Assembly: GCA_963575745.1 (NCBI GenBank) | Contig: CAUYUJ010019926.1 | Coordinates: forward strand, 599,736-663,735 | Direction: 5' to 3' | DNA: 64,000 bases | DNA from: Prorocentrum cordatum | Lineage: Eukaryota > Sar > Dinophyceae > Prorocentrales > Prorocentraceae | Part shown: piece after piece, positions 12,149-22,754 of the stretch | How positions within the stretch are numbered: position 1 is the first letter of the stretch | Layout of the letters: the number at the start of each line of letters is the position of its first letter | Program-made: the position numbers and the translations under genes | The notes under the pieces: generated by a model | What the model saw: only the letters and a program-made list of their open reading frames with translations | What the model was told of the DNA's origin: nothing | Database searches by the model: none

Positions 12149-12973
12149 ACTTTGCCCAGCCTTTTGACAGCCGGCCCCGGGACACCACCTCGTCTGCGCT
12201 CGCTGCGTCGGCCCAGCGGGCCGAGCGGCCGCGCCGCCCCGCGAGCGGTCCGGGCCGCGGTGGTGCGGCGGCGGCGCGGGCGCGAGCGCGGCGCGCGGCC
12301 TTTGGCGGTGAAGGCGTCCACCGCGGCGGCCAGCGACTGCGCCGTGTGCAGCTGCAGGTCGAGGCCCTGCGGGGTGCGGGGACCCAGAGATGCAGTCATC
12401 GGCCGACCTAAGGAGCGAGAAATGAGGGGCGAACCCCCCTGTTTCCAAGGGCTAGCGCATAAGTGACGATAACCCAATAAAATCAAAAGACTCATAGAGA
12501 ACGATAAACCGCATGCAAACCTAAGGAACGACCGAGCCCCTTTTGAAAAGCAAGTGTTCCTTATTCAAGCCGCTCGCTGTAGAACACCTCCCGATAGACA
12601 CGTCCTAGACCTGGAGATTGAGCAGTTGTATAGGCGCGGACACGGCCCGAGGCACAGGCGAAGGCCTCCGGGGTCGCTCTGAGCTAACAGTGATGTCATG
12701 GCTGGAATTGCAGAGTACCCCTTTTCACGCGCCCTGTAGGGCCAGCGGCAGCGCGAAAGAGAGGAAAGAGATCGAAACCCTCGTCTCAAGCCAACTCATC
12801 TGCAGCAAGGTCCTGCATTGAGCAATATATAGTCGGAACCTGGTCAGAGGAACGCGGGCCAAGAATACAGGCCCCTGTGCCGAAGTGGAGCGCCCGAGCA
12901 CGAAGAGCGTAAGGGTGTCCCTCCAAGTCTAGTGTTGTTCTGAACCCTCGTGCCAGCCAGCTGTACGGTAACA

Positions 12974-13009
<36 letters not shown>

Positions 13010-13180
13010 ATTGGCGTGGTTTCCGGAAACTGGATCGGACCATAAGGGAAAGCGCTGATGTTCTCCGTTGGGCTCGTAAGGGAAAAGGAAAAAAATGATG
13101 ATGGCGACGACAAGGCGGCGGATGCCGAGAATAACAGCGAGGATGACGGGGAGGACAGCGAGGGGAGCAGGAGGATAACG
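12149..13180. other. No gene recognised; (TA)n tract
   Basis: No recognisable coding region. A TA dinucleotide run lies at about 12973-13008. Confidence 0.4.
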
Positions 13181-13960
13181 AGTAGGAAGACAAGCACGAG
13201 GACGAGGAAGAAGAGATGGAGGAGGACGAGTACGAGAGGAACGAAGCGAAGGAGGAGGGGGAGGAGAAGAGGAAGGACGACGACGAAGGAGGACGGAAAG
13301 GAACCCGAGGAAAAGAACGTCGAAGAAGGGGGGCATCCTCGTGATCTTTAAAGGCTAATTACACTGGGGGCCGTCCCGGGCTATCTCGGTGCATCCTGGG
13401 GGCCTCTTGGGGCGTGTCGGGGTCCCCTTGGGGACAACTGGGGTCTGCTTGGGCTGTCTAGGCGTGTCTTTGGGTTCTGTGGGGGCTCTCTCAGGCCGTC
13501 TTGGCGCCATCTTGGGCCGTCTCGGGCCGTCTGGGGGCCTCCTGGAGGCGAGCATGCGGACAACAAGTAGGAAGACAAGCACGAGGACGAGGAGGATGAC
13601 ATGGAGGAGGACGAGTACGAGAAGGAACCTAGCGGAGGAGGAGCAGGAGAAGGAGGAGGAGGACGACGACGACGACGCAGGAGGACGGAAAGGAGCTCGA
13701 GGAAAAGGACGTCGAAAAAAGGGGGCCCTCGTGATCTTCAAAGGCTACCCTGGGAGCTGTTGGGGCCATCTGGGACTAGCTTGGGGCATCCTGGGCGCCT
13801 CTTGGGGCGCTGTCGGGGTCCTCTTGGGGACAACTGGGGTCTGCTTGGGCTGTCTGGGCGTGTCGTAGGGTTAGAGGGGGGCTCTCTGAGGCGCCTTGAC
13901 GCCATGTCGGACTGTCTTGGGCCATCTGGGGGCCTCCTGAGGCTCTCTTGGAGGCCTCCT
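13181..13960. repeat. Two tandem ~385-395-bp units
   Basis: AGTAGGAAGACAAGCACGAG starts units at 13181 and 13566. Each passes through a GGAGGACGAGTACGAGA block, CTCGTGATCTT(T/C)AAAGGCTA, and CATCCTGGG with CTTGGGGACAACTGGGGTCT. The acidic/basic frames differ between units and are not credible genes. The later part is the CCAAGAGGCC family on the opposite strand. Confidence 0.8.
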
Positions 13961-14902
13961 GGGGCACTCTTTGGGTCCTCCAGGGGACCTTTTGGGCAAC
14001 TGTAAGCCCTTCCAAAAGCGGTTCCAGGATGATGTTGATTCGGAGCCCACTTCAAAGCCGTTTGTGTGAGGACGTCTCGAACGAAACGGAAACTTACCAG
14101 GAACCTGACTGGACAAGACTGAGAAAAGTCGTTTTGTCCACTGCGCTTGTGAGGTATACTCCATTGCGTTAGCCTGCTGCGCAGGTCTGTCTTGGGGTGC
14201 ACGCGTTTGCGCGTCCGTTTGCGTGCGTGGAGTATGTGCGTCTGCGTGCGTGCATGGTTATCTGCGGGGCTGCTGTAATGTGTTGTGCTGGTCTGCCGTG
14301 CTGCGCTGTGTTACGAAAGCAATATAAAAAAAGACGTGCTGGTCTGCCGTGCTGGTCTGCCGTGCTCCTGTGGTCTGCCGAAGCTCCCTGTGTGCTTCAC
14401 GAAGCCCCAGAAGGACACCAAGGAGGCTTCCTGCGAGGCCCCAGAAACCGACAATTAAATAAGCTAGAAACTACATGGGGAACCACCTGAAGGATCACAC
14501 CTGCCCAAGAAGTTCTTGCACTGAGCGTATATCTTATGTGAGATGGCACTGGCTCTTTCGGCCACTGTCGGACGTTGGCGCTCTGGTGCCCTGTGGCTCA
14601 TGGCCTCTTCATGGTACCCTGTGGTTGGTGCCCGATGGTCGGTGCCCTACGGTGGGTGCCCGAAGGTCGGTACCCCTTCTGGTGCTTCGGGCCCCCCGCT
14701 CCACGACCCGCTGTGGCCTGCTGGACATCGCCCTGTGGGCTCTTGCACCCTAGGGGCCCGCAGCGCGCCCCCGGAGGACGCTCCACGCCGAACGCCGGCA
14801 ACGCGTCGGCGTCGCCGCCGCGCCGGCGCGGCACGCACCTGCCGCAGAGGCAGGAGAGGCGGGCCCTGGGGCCCCCCTCGCAGGATCGCGGTCTCTGGGG
14901 CC
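13961..14902. repeat. Short low-order repeats, no gene recognised
   Basis: Includes GTGCTGGTCTGCCGTGCTG repeats near 14335-14370 and GGTGCCCTAYGGT-like units at 14575-14675. No domain is recognised in any frame. Confidence 0.5.
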
Positions 14903-15104
14903 GGGGATCTTCTGACCCGGGTCAATCCAGACCCGGGTCAGCAGGAAACCAAAAACTGCAATGCAGAACAACAAAAAAAAAAAATGCAACGCAGATCTTT
15001 GCAAACTCGGGTCAGCCAATATGCGCGGCCGCCTCGCGGCCACGAGCGGCTCGCTAACCCGGGTCAGCCAGAGGGGGTCTTCGCAGGATCCTGCGGGATC
15101 TGGT
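14903..15104 (+). repeat. Dispersed repeat A, copy 1
   Basis: About 200 bp shared with 51450-51649 in the same orientation. It carries several copies of the palindrome ACCCGGGT in TGACCCGGGTCA-like contexts, an A-run, AATATGCGCGRCCGCCTCGC and TCTTCGCAGGATCCTGC. Size and internal A-run suggest a SINE-like element, but no tRNA-type promoter is identified. Confidence 0.8.
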
Positions 15105-15582
15105 GACCTGGCCGACCCCCGTTTGCATTGACCCCCGTCTCAACGCTCCCGATGGGGCCGCGGCTCGGCCACCGGGAGGCACAGGCAGAACAGGGCAGCT
15201 GGCGCGGCGGTCTCTCAGAGGCCTGCCGACGCCAGGGGAGCCGGAGGCGGCCGAGGGCGGCCGGGGGCGGCAGAGGGCAGGGGATGCTCTCGGCGAGGCA
15301 GCCCTGCCCACCGCCTCCCTGGACCAGGGGCTGGCGGGCCGCTGCTCCTTCGGGGGCGGGGGCGGGAAGGGCGGAGGACGATGGAGAGAGAGGAGGCAGG
15401 CAGCGAAGAGAGAGGAGGAGGGGAGAAAGAATGGGGAATTTGCTGGCCCGGCTTCTGGGCAAGAGATCGGAAGGCAAGGAATCCGACGGTGAATTTGGGT
15501 AAGTCGCTGCGTATCGGGTAGAGTGGCCTGGACACTCGTCCGATAATGGTCACACCAAGACAAAGCATAATGATTAGGCATA
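15105..15582. other. No gene recognised
   Basis: GC-rich sequence with open frames but no domain. Confidence 0.4.
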
Positions 15583-15748
15583 CGCACATGCATACATACA
15601 TATATAACTACATACATACACGCACACACACACACACATACATACATACATACATACATACATACATGCATGCATGCATGCATGCATGCATGCATGCATG
15701 CATGCATGCATACACACACATACATACATACATACATACATACATACA

Positions 15749-15780
<32 letters not shown>

Positions 15781-16645
15781 AAAAATATGTACATGCATGC
15801 ATACATACATACATACATGCATGTATACATGCATACATGCAAACATGCAAACATGCATACATGCATACATGCATACATGCATACATGCATACATGCATAC
15901 ATGCATACATGCATACATGCATACATGCATACATGCATACATGCACACATGCACACATGCATACATGCGTACATGCATACATGCAAACATACGTACATGC
16001 ATACATACATACATACATACATACATACATACATACACACATACACACACATATATATATATATATATATACATACATACATACATGCGTGCATAAATCC
16101 ATATATATACATACATACATACATGCATGCATGCATACGTACATACATATTTGTCTACCGACCTACCTATGTACCTACATACATACATACATACATACAT
16201 ACATACATACATACATACATGCATACGTGCATACATACATACATACATACATAGATATATGCATACATACATGCATACATGCATACATACATACGTACAC
16301 ACATGCATGCATGCATACATGCATGCATACATACATACATGCATACACTCATATATACATACATGCATACATACACACATACATGCATACATGCATACAT
16401 ACATACATGCATACATACATACACATATACCTATCTACCTACCTACCTACGTACGTACCTACATACATGCATACATGCATATATACATACATGCATGCAC
16501 ACGTACGTACGTACGTAAGTACGTACATACATACACAGAGACATACATACACACAGACATACATACATACATGCAGGCAGGCAGGCAGGCAGGCAGGCAA
16601 ACAGGCAGGCAGACAGACAGACAGACAGACACACATACATATATA
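15583..16645. repeat. (ATACATGC/ATAC)n microsatellite, about 1.06 kb
   Basis: Alternating ACAT and ACATGCAT units, passing into ACAGAC and GCAG units at the 3' end. It generates long His/Thr/Tyr (+) and Met/Tyr/Cys/Val (-) frames in every phase, which are not genes. Confidence 0.97.
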
Positions 16646-16860
16646 TAGACAGACATGTATAAAGCACAGACAGGCCAGCTCAGGCCTACCTTGGGCCCAA
16701 ACCTGGCGCACGTGGCCTCTAGGCCTGGACGGGAAGCGATACAGTTCGACACAGCGCTGTGGCACAAAGTGAGCTGGAGCTGCCCAGGGTGGTGGTGCGC
16801 TTACCTTCTGTGCGCCTGCGGGGCGGGGACCATCTACGTAAGCGGGGGGGGGGGGGCGTG

Positions 16861-16892
<32 letters not shown>

Positions 16893-17700
16893 TCCCCCCC
16901 TCCCCCTCCTCCTCCTCCTCCTCCTCCTCCTCCTCCTCCTCCTCAGGAGTTCGGGAGGCGGGGGCGCGGCGTCGCACACGCGGCTGGAGCCTTCAGCTCC
17001 CTGCGGAGCTGCTTGTTGGAGTTGACGAGAGCTGACCGGCGCACGGGGAAAGTCAAAAGGCCCGACGGTGGACAACAACAGAGCCGGTCGCGCAGAGAGG
17101 GACGCAGGAGAGGACGAGAAGAAGGCAGAGCATGGCAAACATTGATTTCGCCACCACGTTGGACACGCGCGAGGCGCAAAGCGCCTCCCCTGCGTTCCGC
17201 CATGGTGCGAAGAACGACGGAAAACAATCACAGAACTTCCCGCGACAGCAATAAATCCGCCGACCCTGTCGGCGTGTGGAAGAGGCTGTTCCGTTTGACT
17301 CGTCTTCGCGTCGGCGTCGCCGTCGGCGTCGCCGTCGCCGTCGCCGCTCCTTCCATTTCCCTGGGCCCGTCGACGCCCTCACCTTTCCCTCGGCCCTCCT
17401 CCTTAAGCGCGCCAGCCAGAACGAGATTGAGCAATCGCAACTCAATCGAAGGGAGGCCCCCTCCCTTCGGTTGTGGATGCCATGACAGTAGACACTCTAA
17501 CAATCCTATCATTGAACTAAAGATGTGTCGAAAATGTGTTAAAGCATGTTCTAAAAATGTTTCAAACATGTTTCTACATATTGAAACCATATTTGAAACA
17601 TTGCCTAGACATCTGCAAATTATTTGGCAGCATGCTTCTTCTCCATTAATCGACTTCCACAACCCTTTGGCCACTTCCCCGCCAGGGGGGGGGTCCTGGG
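16646..17700. other. No gene recognised; (TCC)n and GTCGCC tracts
   Basis: Contains (TCC)n at 16863-16944 and a GTCGGCGTCGCC run at 17305-17346. 17515-17620 has loose repeats of AAATGTTTCAAACATG-like sequence. Confidence 0.5.
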
Positions 17701-18310
17701 GAGGGCCCGGGTGAGAGTACCACCCCCCCCCCCCGGGGGAGCCCAGGCCCCAGAAAAGGCCCAAGACGGGCCAGGAGAGCCCCAGGAGGCCCCGAAGACG
17801 GTCCGAGAGGACCCCGAATCGCCGAACGCTCGGTCCACGACATCTTTACGGCCCCCAGGCGGCCCAGAAGTCCGGAAGACGCCCCGAGAGGCCTCGAAGA
17901 GCACTCCCAAGGGGGCCCCAGGACGCAAAATTCACTGATTTCCTTTAATTTGACAGATTTGGGCGTTCTCCCCTTTTCAGCTTCCCGACGCTCCAAAACG
18001 ACCCAAGAGGCTCCAACGATCGCCCCGAGAGGCCTCCAAGAGGGCCCCGAAACGGGCCGAAGAGGGCCCGAACACGACCCAAGACGCCTGCAAGACGGCC
18101 GAAGAGGCCTCCAAGTGCCCAGACAGGGGAACCAAACTGACATTTCGAGCCCTCGGCCCCGAGAGGCTCCCAGGAGGCTCCAGGAGGCCCCCAAGAGGCC
18201 TCCAGGAAACCCCAAGAGGCTCCCAAAAGGCTTCCAAGAGGCCTCCAAAATGCTCCCAAGGGGCCCCAAAAACTGACCCCCAGAGGCCTCCGAGAACGCT
18301 CCGAAGAGAC
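17701..18310. repeat. CCAAGAGGCC-type minisatellite cluster with core
   Basis: Degenerate units as at 6.5-8.4 kb. A diverged core lies at about 17927-18005, reading TTTCAGCTTCCCGACGCTCC where other copies read TCGGCCTTCCGACGGCCC. Confidence 0.75.
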
Positions 18311-18345
18311 CCCGACATAATCTATGAGGACTCTGGCCCACGTCA

Positions 18346-18380
<35 letters not shown>

Positions 18381-19100
18381 CCCCTTCAGGCTCGGCGGCA
18401 CCGGCCGTAAGGCCTTCGCAATAATCACAAACAGTCTGTGTCTCATCCCGAAATTCCGACTGCCAATGACGAATCCTCCCCGACTGCAAAAGACCAACTG
18501 TCCCCCGAACCAACCCCTGTCTGCACATCCCCAACGAAAACCCAGCGAGAAACTACGGAACCTTTGCCACCACACCACGCAGAATCTCTGCGACGGTGGA
18601 TCCGGCGTACAAAGAAAAGGCGGCCAGCGACTGTCATCCACAAGGACCCCGAACAAACAGTTTTATATCCATTGATATACACACATGTACACAAATACGC
18701 CATGCTTGAGTACATGTATATGTCAACGTGTGTAAGTACACTGATACGTACCATCCGTGTGAAACTGTCTATATATATACATATATAGAAATATACACGC
18801 ATGCACGTGTATGTATATATATATATACATGTACATGTGTATATGTATGTACAAGAATATATGAAAATGCATGTATGATCCCTATATGCATGCATACATG
18901 TATATACATAGTTACATACATACATGCATGCATGCATGCATACATACATACATACATACATGCATACATACACATATATATGTAAGACTGAAGTGGTGCT
19001 TCGCGCCATGTACCTTGGTCCTTGAAGTTTGGTATGCAGGTGGAATGGCAGAAAAGTCAAGCCGACAATTTACTGATAACTCCTTGTTGCCTCTTCCGGC
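18311..19100. repeat. (CGT)n and (ATAC/TATA)n tracts
   Basis: (CGT)n at 18346-18380 and a mixed TATACATACATG microsatellite at about 18770-18985. The intervening 18381-18769 shows no recognisable gene. Confidence 0.7.
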
Positions 19101-19650
19101 ATCGCCGCTGTAATAATGTTAATGTTTATCCTTCCTCCATGCTTATTTGTCCTCATTCTCGCCATACCCTGCGCATTCTCCCCATCCTCCTCAGCTCTTT
19201 TTGCGGAGGCTCCTCCTTGGAGAGCCTCTGGGAGCCTCACAAAAGTTTCAGGCTTTCTTAAGGCCTTCTGGAGACCTCCTGGGCGTGTTCTGGAGGTTCT
19301 GGGGGCTTCCTCGGGCCACCCTGCCTCCAACCGCGGTCTCCCTGAACGACCGGGTCACGATTTGGAATGCTTCGGAGGGTGTCTTGGGGCCGTCTTGAGC
19401 CGCCTATCTTTGACCCCTGTTGTGCCGTTTTGGGGCTCTCTTGGACTGCCTGGAAGCCCTTTCGGATGGTTGTGGTGGGCGATGTTGGAGCCTCCCAGGC
19501 GGGTTCGGACGCTGCCGTATTGGAGCGTCGGGAAGCCGAAAAGAGGAAACCCCAAAATTCACCAAAAACCCGCAGAAAATCAATGGTTGTTGCCACTTGG
19601 GGCCTTCTTGGGAGTGTTTTTGGAGGCTTTTTGAAGCCTTTGGGGCCGTC
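19101..19650 (-). repeat. CCAAGAGGCC/core cluster in inverted orientation
   Basis: On the minus strand this carries the core (TTCCCGACGCTCC complement at about 19525-19590) and the associated units. Confidence 0.65.
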
Positions 19651-20630
19651 CTGGAAACCTCACGACGGCGGCGGGAGTTCCACGTGTGGCAGCATCCGGG
19701 GGGGGGCGAGATCGAGCTGGGAGCTGCGAGCCACCGCACTCCGCTGGGCCTCCAGAGTGCGCAGGAGAGCAGCGATGCCTGTGCGCTTGACGGCGCCGAG
19801 GGAAGGCGAGGTCTGGTCCGCGTCTGCCTGGGGCGGCTGGACCCCCACGGGCACAGGAAACCGAGGGCAGGTGTACGCCTGGCACCGCCGATCGGCGGCG
19901 AGCGAGAGGGGAGCTGAGAAGGAGAAGGCCCTCTCAGGAGGCGGCGCCACTTCTCAGCAGCGCTCGCGCCTCCTGAGGAGACCTCTGCGTCTCCGGGGAG
20001 AGCTCAGAAAACTTCTCAAAAGACCGGGGGACGTCCGAGCCTTCTGAGGAGGCCCGCTCCTTCTCGGGCGCCTGGTAGTTCTTCGGTCCTAACTCCGCTC
20101 CCCGGTGGCCGTTCGGGGCGACTGGGCACTCCCAGAACGCCCTCGGCGAGGCGCAGCTGCTGGAGCGCACCCCGAAGCTGGAAAACCACCGAGAAACGGC
20201 GCCCGAAAACCTGTAACCTAGAGCGCCCAGAGCGCCCGAAACCCTCGAGAGCCCGCCCCGAAACCGCCGAGAGAGCCCGAAAGCCTCGACCCTCAAACGG
20301 AACCTTGCCCCCTGTGCGCGCCGCCGAGCCGAGGGTGGGCGAGAGCTGCTCGTGCCTGCCTGGGGGCGGCGCGCCGCTGGAAGGCGGACGGGCTCAGGGC
20401 CGGCCAGCCGTCTCCAAGGGCACGAGGCCCTCCGCCGGCCAAGCTATACCCGAGGCCACGAGACTGTTGGAGGGCACCCTCCCCCAGGATGCACAAAGGG
20501 ACATCCCACGAGCACGACGAGCACGTCTTTTTGTCTGGCTGTAACCCGCTGGGCAGATCCCCGCGCTCACGCGGCGCTTCTCATTCCTGCGGGCGCCTCC
20601 GAGCCTGTAGGCAGGGAGGGCCTGGAGACG
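19651..20630. other. No gene recognised
   Basis: GC-rich sequence with several overlapping frames on both strands, none with a recognisable domain. Confidence 0.4.
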
Positions 20631-21312
20631 CCCGGCCATCTCTCTGATGATGACGCGTGGCGGCAGGCTCCAGTAAAAGGAAGCTCGCGTGGGCGCAGGA
20701 TGTCTTGGCCTGGCGCCGCGCAAAAGACATCTGCAAGGGCATGAACCCATTCCTGATGCTGTGAAGGCTGATGCTGTGTCGACAACCTCAAACGAGCTTT
20801 CGAGGCAGAAAGTTACCGTGATCACCCGACTTGTCGGGAATCAACCAATGCCCACTGCGGCCGCACAGGCGAGTGAACGGAAGATGGAACCTCGACAACT
20901 AGTCAAATGCGAAAGACGGATGCCAACGGTGCGCACGAGCATCCGCAGCCATACGCGTGCCCGGCCATATCTTTGATGATGACGCGTGGCATCAGGCTCT
21001 GGTGAAACGGCACTGGCGCGGGCGCCGTATGTCCCGGCCTGGAGCCGATCAGCATAAATCTTAGCAGGCGCAAACTCACTCCCATTGCTGCGTGCTGCGG
21101 AGACTGACGCTACATCGACAACCTGAAGCGGCCGATGATCAGGTTACTAAGACTGTTTTCGCAACTGCCCGACTCGTGGGGAAACCAACCTATGCTCTCT
21201 GCGGCCAGAGGCGAGAGAACGGCAGATGGAACCTCGCCGACTATAAACATATGCAAAAGGCGGGAGCCGACGGAATGTACTAGCATCCGTAGCTGTACAC
21301 GTGCGCAGCCGG
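20631..21312 (+). repeat. Two tandem ~330-bp units
   Basis: CCCGGCCAT followed by TGATGATGACGCGTGGC starts units at 20631 and 20960. Both continue through GGCCTGG(C/A)GCC, TCGACAACCT and AACGG(A/C)AGATGGAACCTCG to an Arg-codon-rich end. They are diverged, with no gene identified. Confidence 0.75.
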
Positions 21313-21715
21313 TGAAAAAGTACTCCAGTGCTACTAGGCTTGCAGTCCGCAAAGTGCTCAGAAAGACACGAGTGCGTGGCTTGCCCTGGGCGATACTGGA
21401 CATTGAGCAGCGTGGCACGAAGTGTTGGCAGGTCTTGGAGCAGCGAGCGGTTGCACTCGCACCCACGAAGTGCACTCCCCCCTGCTTGCATGACCAACGG
21501 CTCCTAGCAGCTCACCCATCTTCGGGACTGCCTTGGAGGCCATGAGCGCCAAGGAAGATGTGTTAGACATCTTCTTCTGTTTTGCGCGAGCTGTTGAAAC
21601 CGGGCTGGCACTGCACGCGGGCCAGTCCACCGCTGCACCGAGCGGTACGGTGCGAAACAGCTCCCAGCGGCGTCTCATAGAATTTGGGCGAGGGCCACTC
21701 CCCTGCAGAGAGCAC

Positions 21716-22680
21716 AGCTGGCCTGGCGCAGCTCGGGGCGGCCGCTGCGCGGGCCGCTGGCCGCTGTGAGGCCACACTCGAGCTGTGGACTGCTCCGAAA
21801 GCGTGGCCACCGCAATCCGCCGCCTCCGCCTGCGCCTCCTCCTGCCTCCCCCTCCACCTCCCCCTCGAGTTCTTGTCACACATCGGCTGCAAGGCAGGCA
21901 GGGGCGCCGTCTTCACCAGGGCCTGGCTTGGAGCGGGGCTGCGGGTACCTGGCGGTGGTGATTGCTGTTCCTCCCCCTGGGCGCTCATGAAGCTGGGGCC
22001 GGCACAAGGGTTGTCGGCCGTCGCGCTAGGCGGCGCCACGAACCGCAACCCGACGAGTCGGCGGAAAACACTCCGTGCGCTTTGCCTGGCAGGATCCGTG
22101 CCTCGGTGCGCAAGGCTGCTGGCCGCCTCACCAAGCCGCGCCGCAGACAGCAGCCCGCGCGCACACGGGGAAGGAGGCAATCGTCTTGGCGGATGGGGAA
22201 AAGAATATTGAATATGGTGGCACCCACTCGCACCGACGCAGCTGCCACACAGCAACAGCTGGCCTGGCGCAAACCTGGGCGGCCGTTGTGTCGGCCCCTG
22301 GCTGCTATGAGGCCGCACTCGAACTGCGTCTGTGCCGCATACGCGGGTGTCGCTTTTCGCCTCCCCCCACACTTTCTCGTCCTTTTGTTGAATCTGTTAG
22401 GCCAGGCACAGCACGCCATGCCTGGCACAACATGCCCAGAGTGTACCAGTTCAGAGTTAGAGTTGAACTCATGCATAATTTCCAGCACTAGCATAGCTGG
22501 CCTGGCGCAACCATGAGCGGCCGTTGTGTTGACCACCGGCTGCTGTGAAACCACAAACGAGCTGTGGTTGCTCCGAAGACGCGGCCGTTGCACTCCGCCG
22601 CCTCCTCCTCCTCCTCCTCCTCCTCCTCCTCCTCCTCCTCCTCCTCCTCTTCCTCCTCGTCCTCCTCCTCCTATTCCTCC
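21716..22680 (+). repeat. Three copies of a ~120-bp family with TCC-rich 3' ends
   Basis: AGCTGGCCTGGCGCA starts copies at 21716, 22257 and 22495. Each contains GCGGCCG(C/T)TG, GGC(T/C)GCT(G/A)TGA and a CGAGCTGTGG-like motif. Each then runs into a CT-rich tail, longest in the third (TCC tract at about 22600-22670). SINE-like, but unclassified. Confidence 0.65.
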
Positions 22681-22683
22681 TAT

Positions 22684-22740
22684 CGAGACACCGAGATATC
22701 GAGTCCTCCCGACCCCCACCAGGACGCCTTGCGACCAATG
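22684..22740 (+). mobile_element. Isolated end of the 43-47-kb inverted-repeat element
   Basis: GAGATATCGAGTCCTCCCGA followed by CCCCCACCAGGACGCCTTGC matches the outer end of the element at about 47652-47704, with roughly four differences over 50 bp. Nothing else of that element is seen here. It ends about 15 bp past the stop codon of the nitric oxide synthase gene, so it probably lies in that gene's 3' untranslated region. Confidence 0.75.
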
Positions 22741-22754
22741 CTCATCGCTCTCTC

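Noticed and set aside
15546-16772. Long His/Thr/Tyr-rich (+) and Met/Tyr/Cys/Val-rich (-) open frames
   Set aside because: They follow from the ATACATGC microsatellite, which is open in several phases on both strands; no domain.
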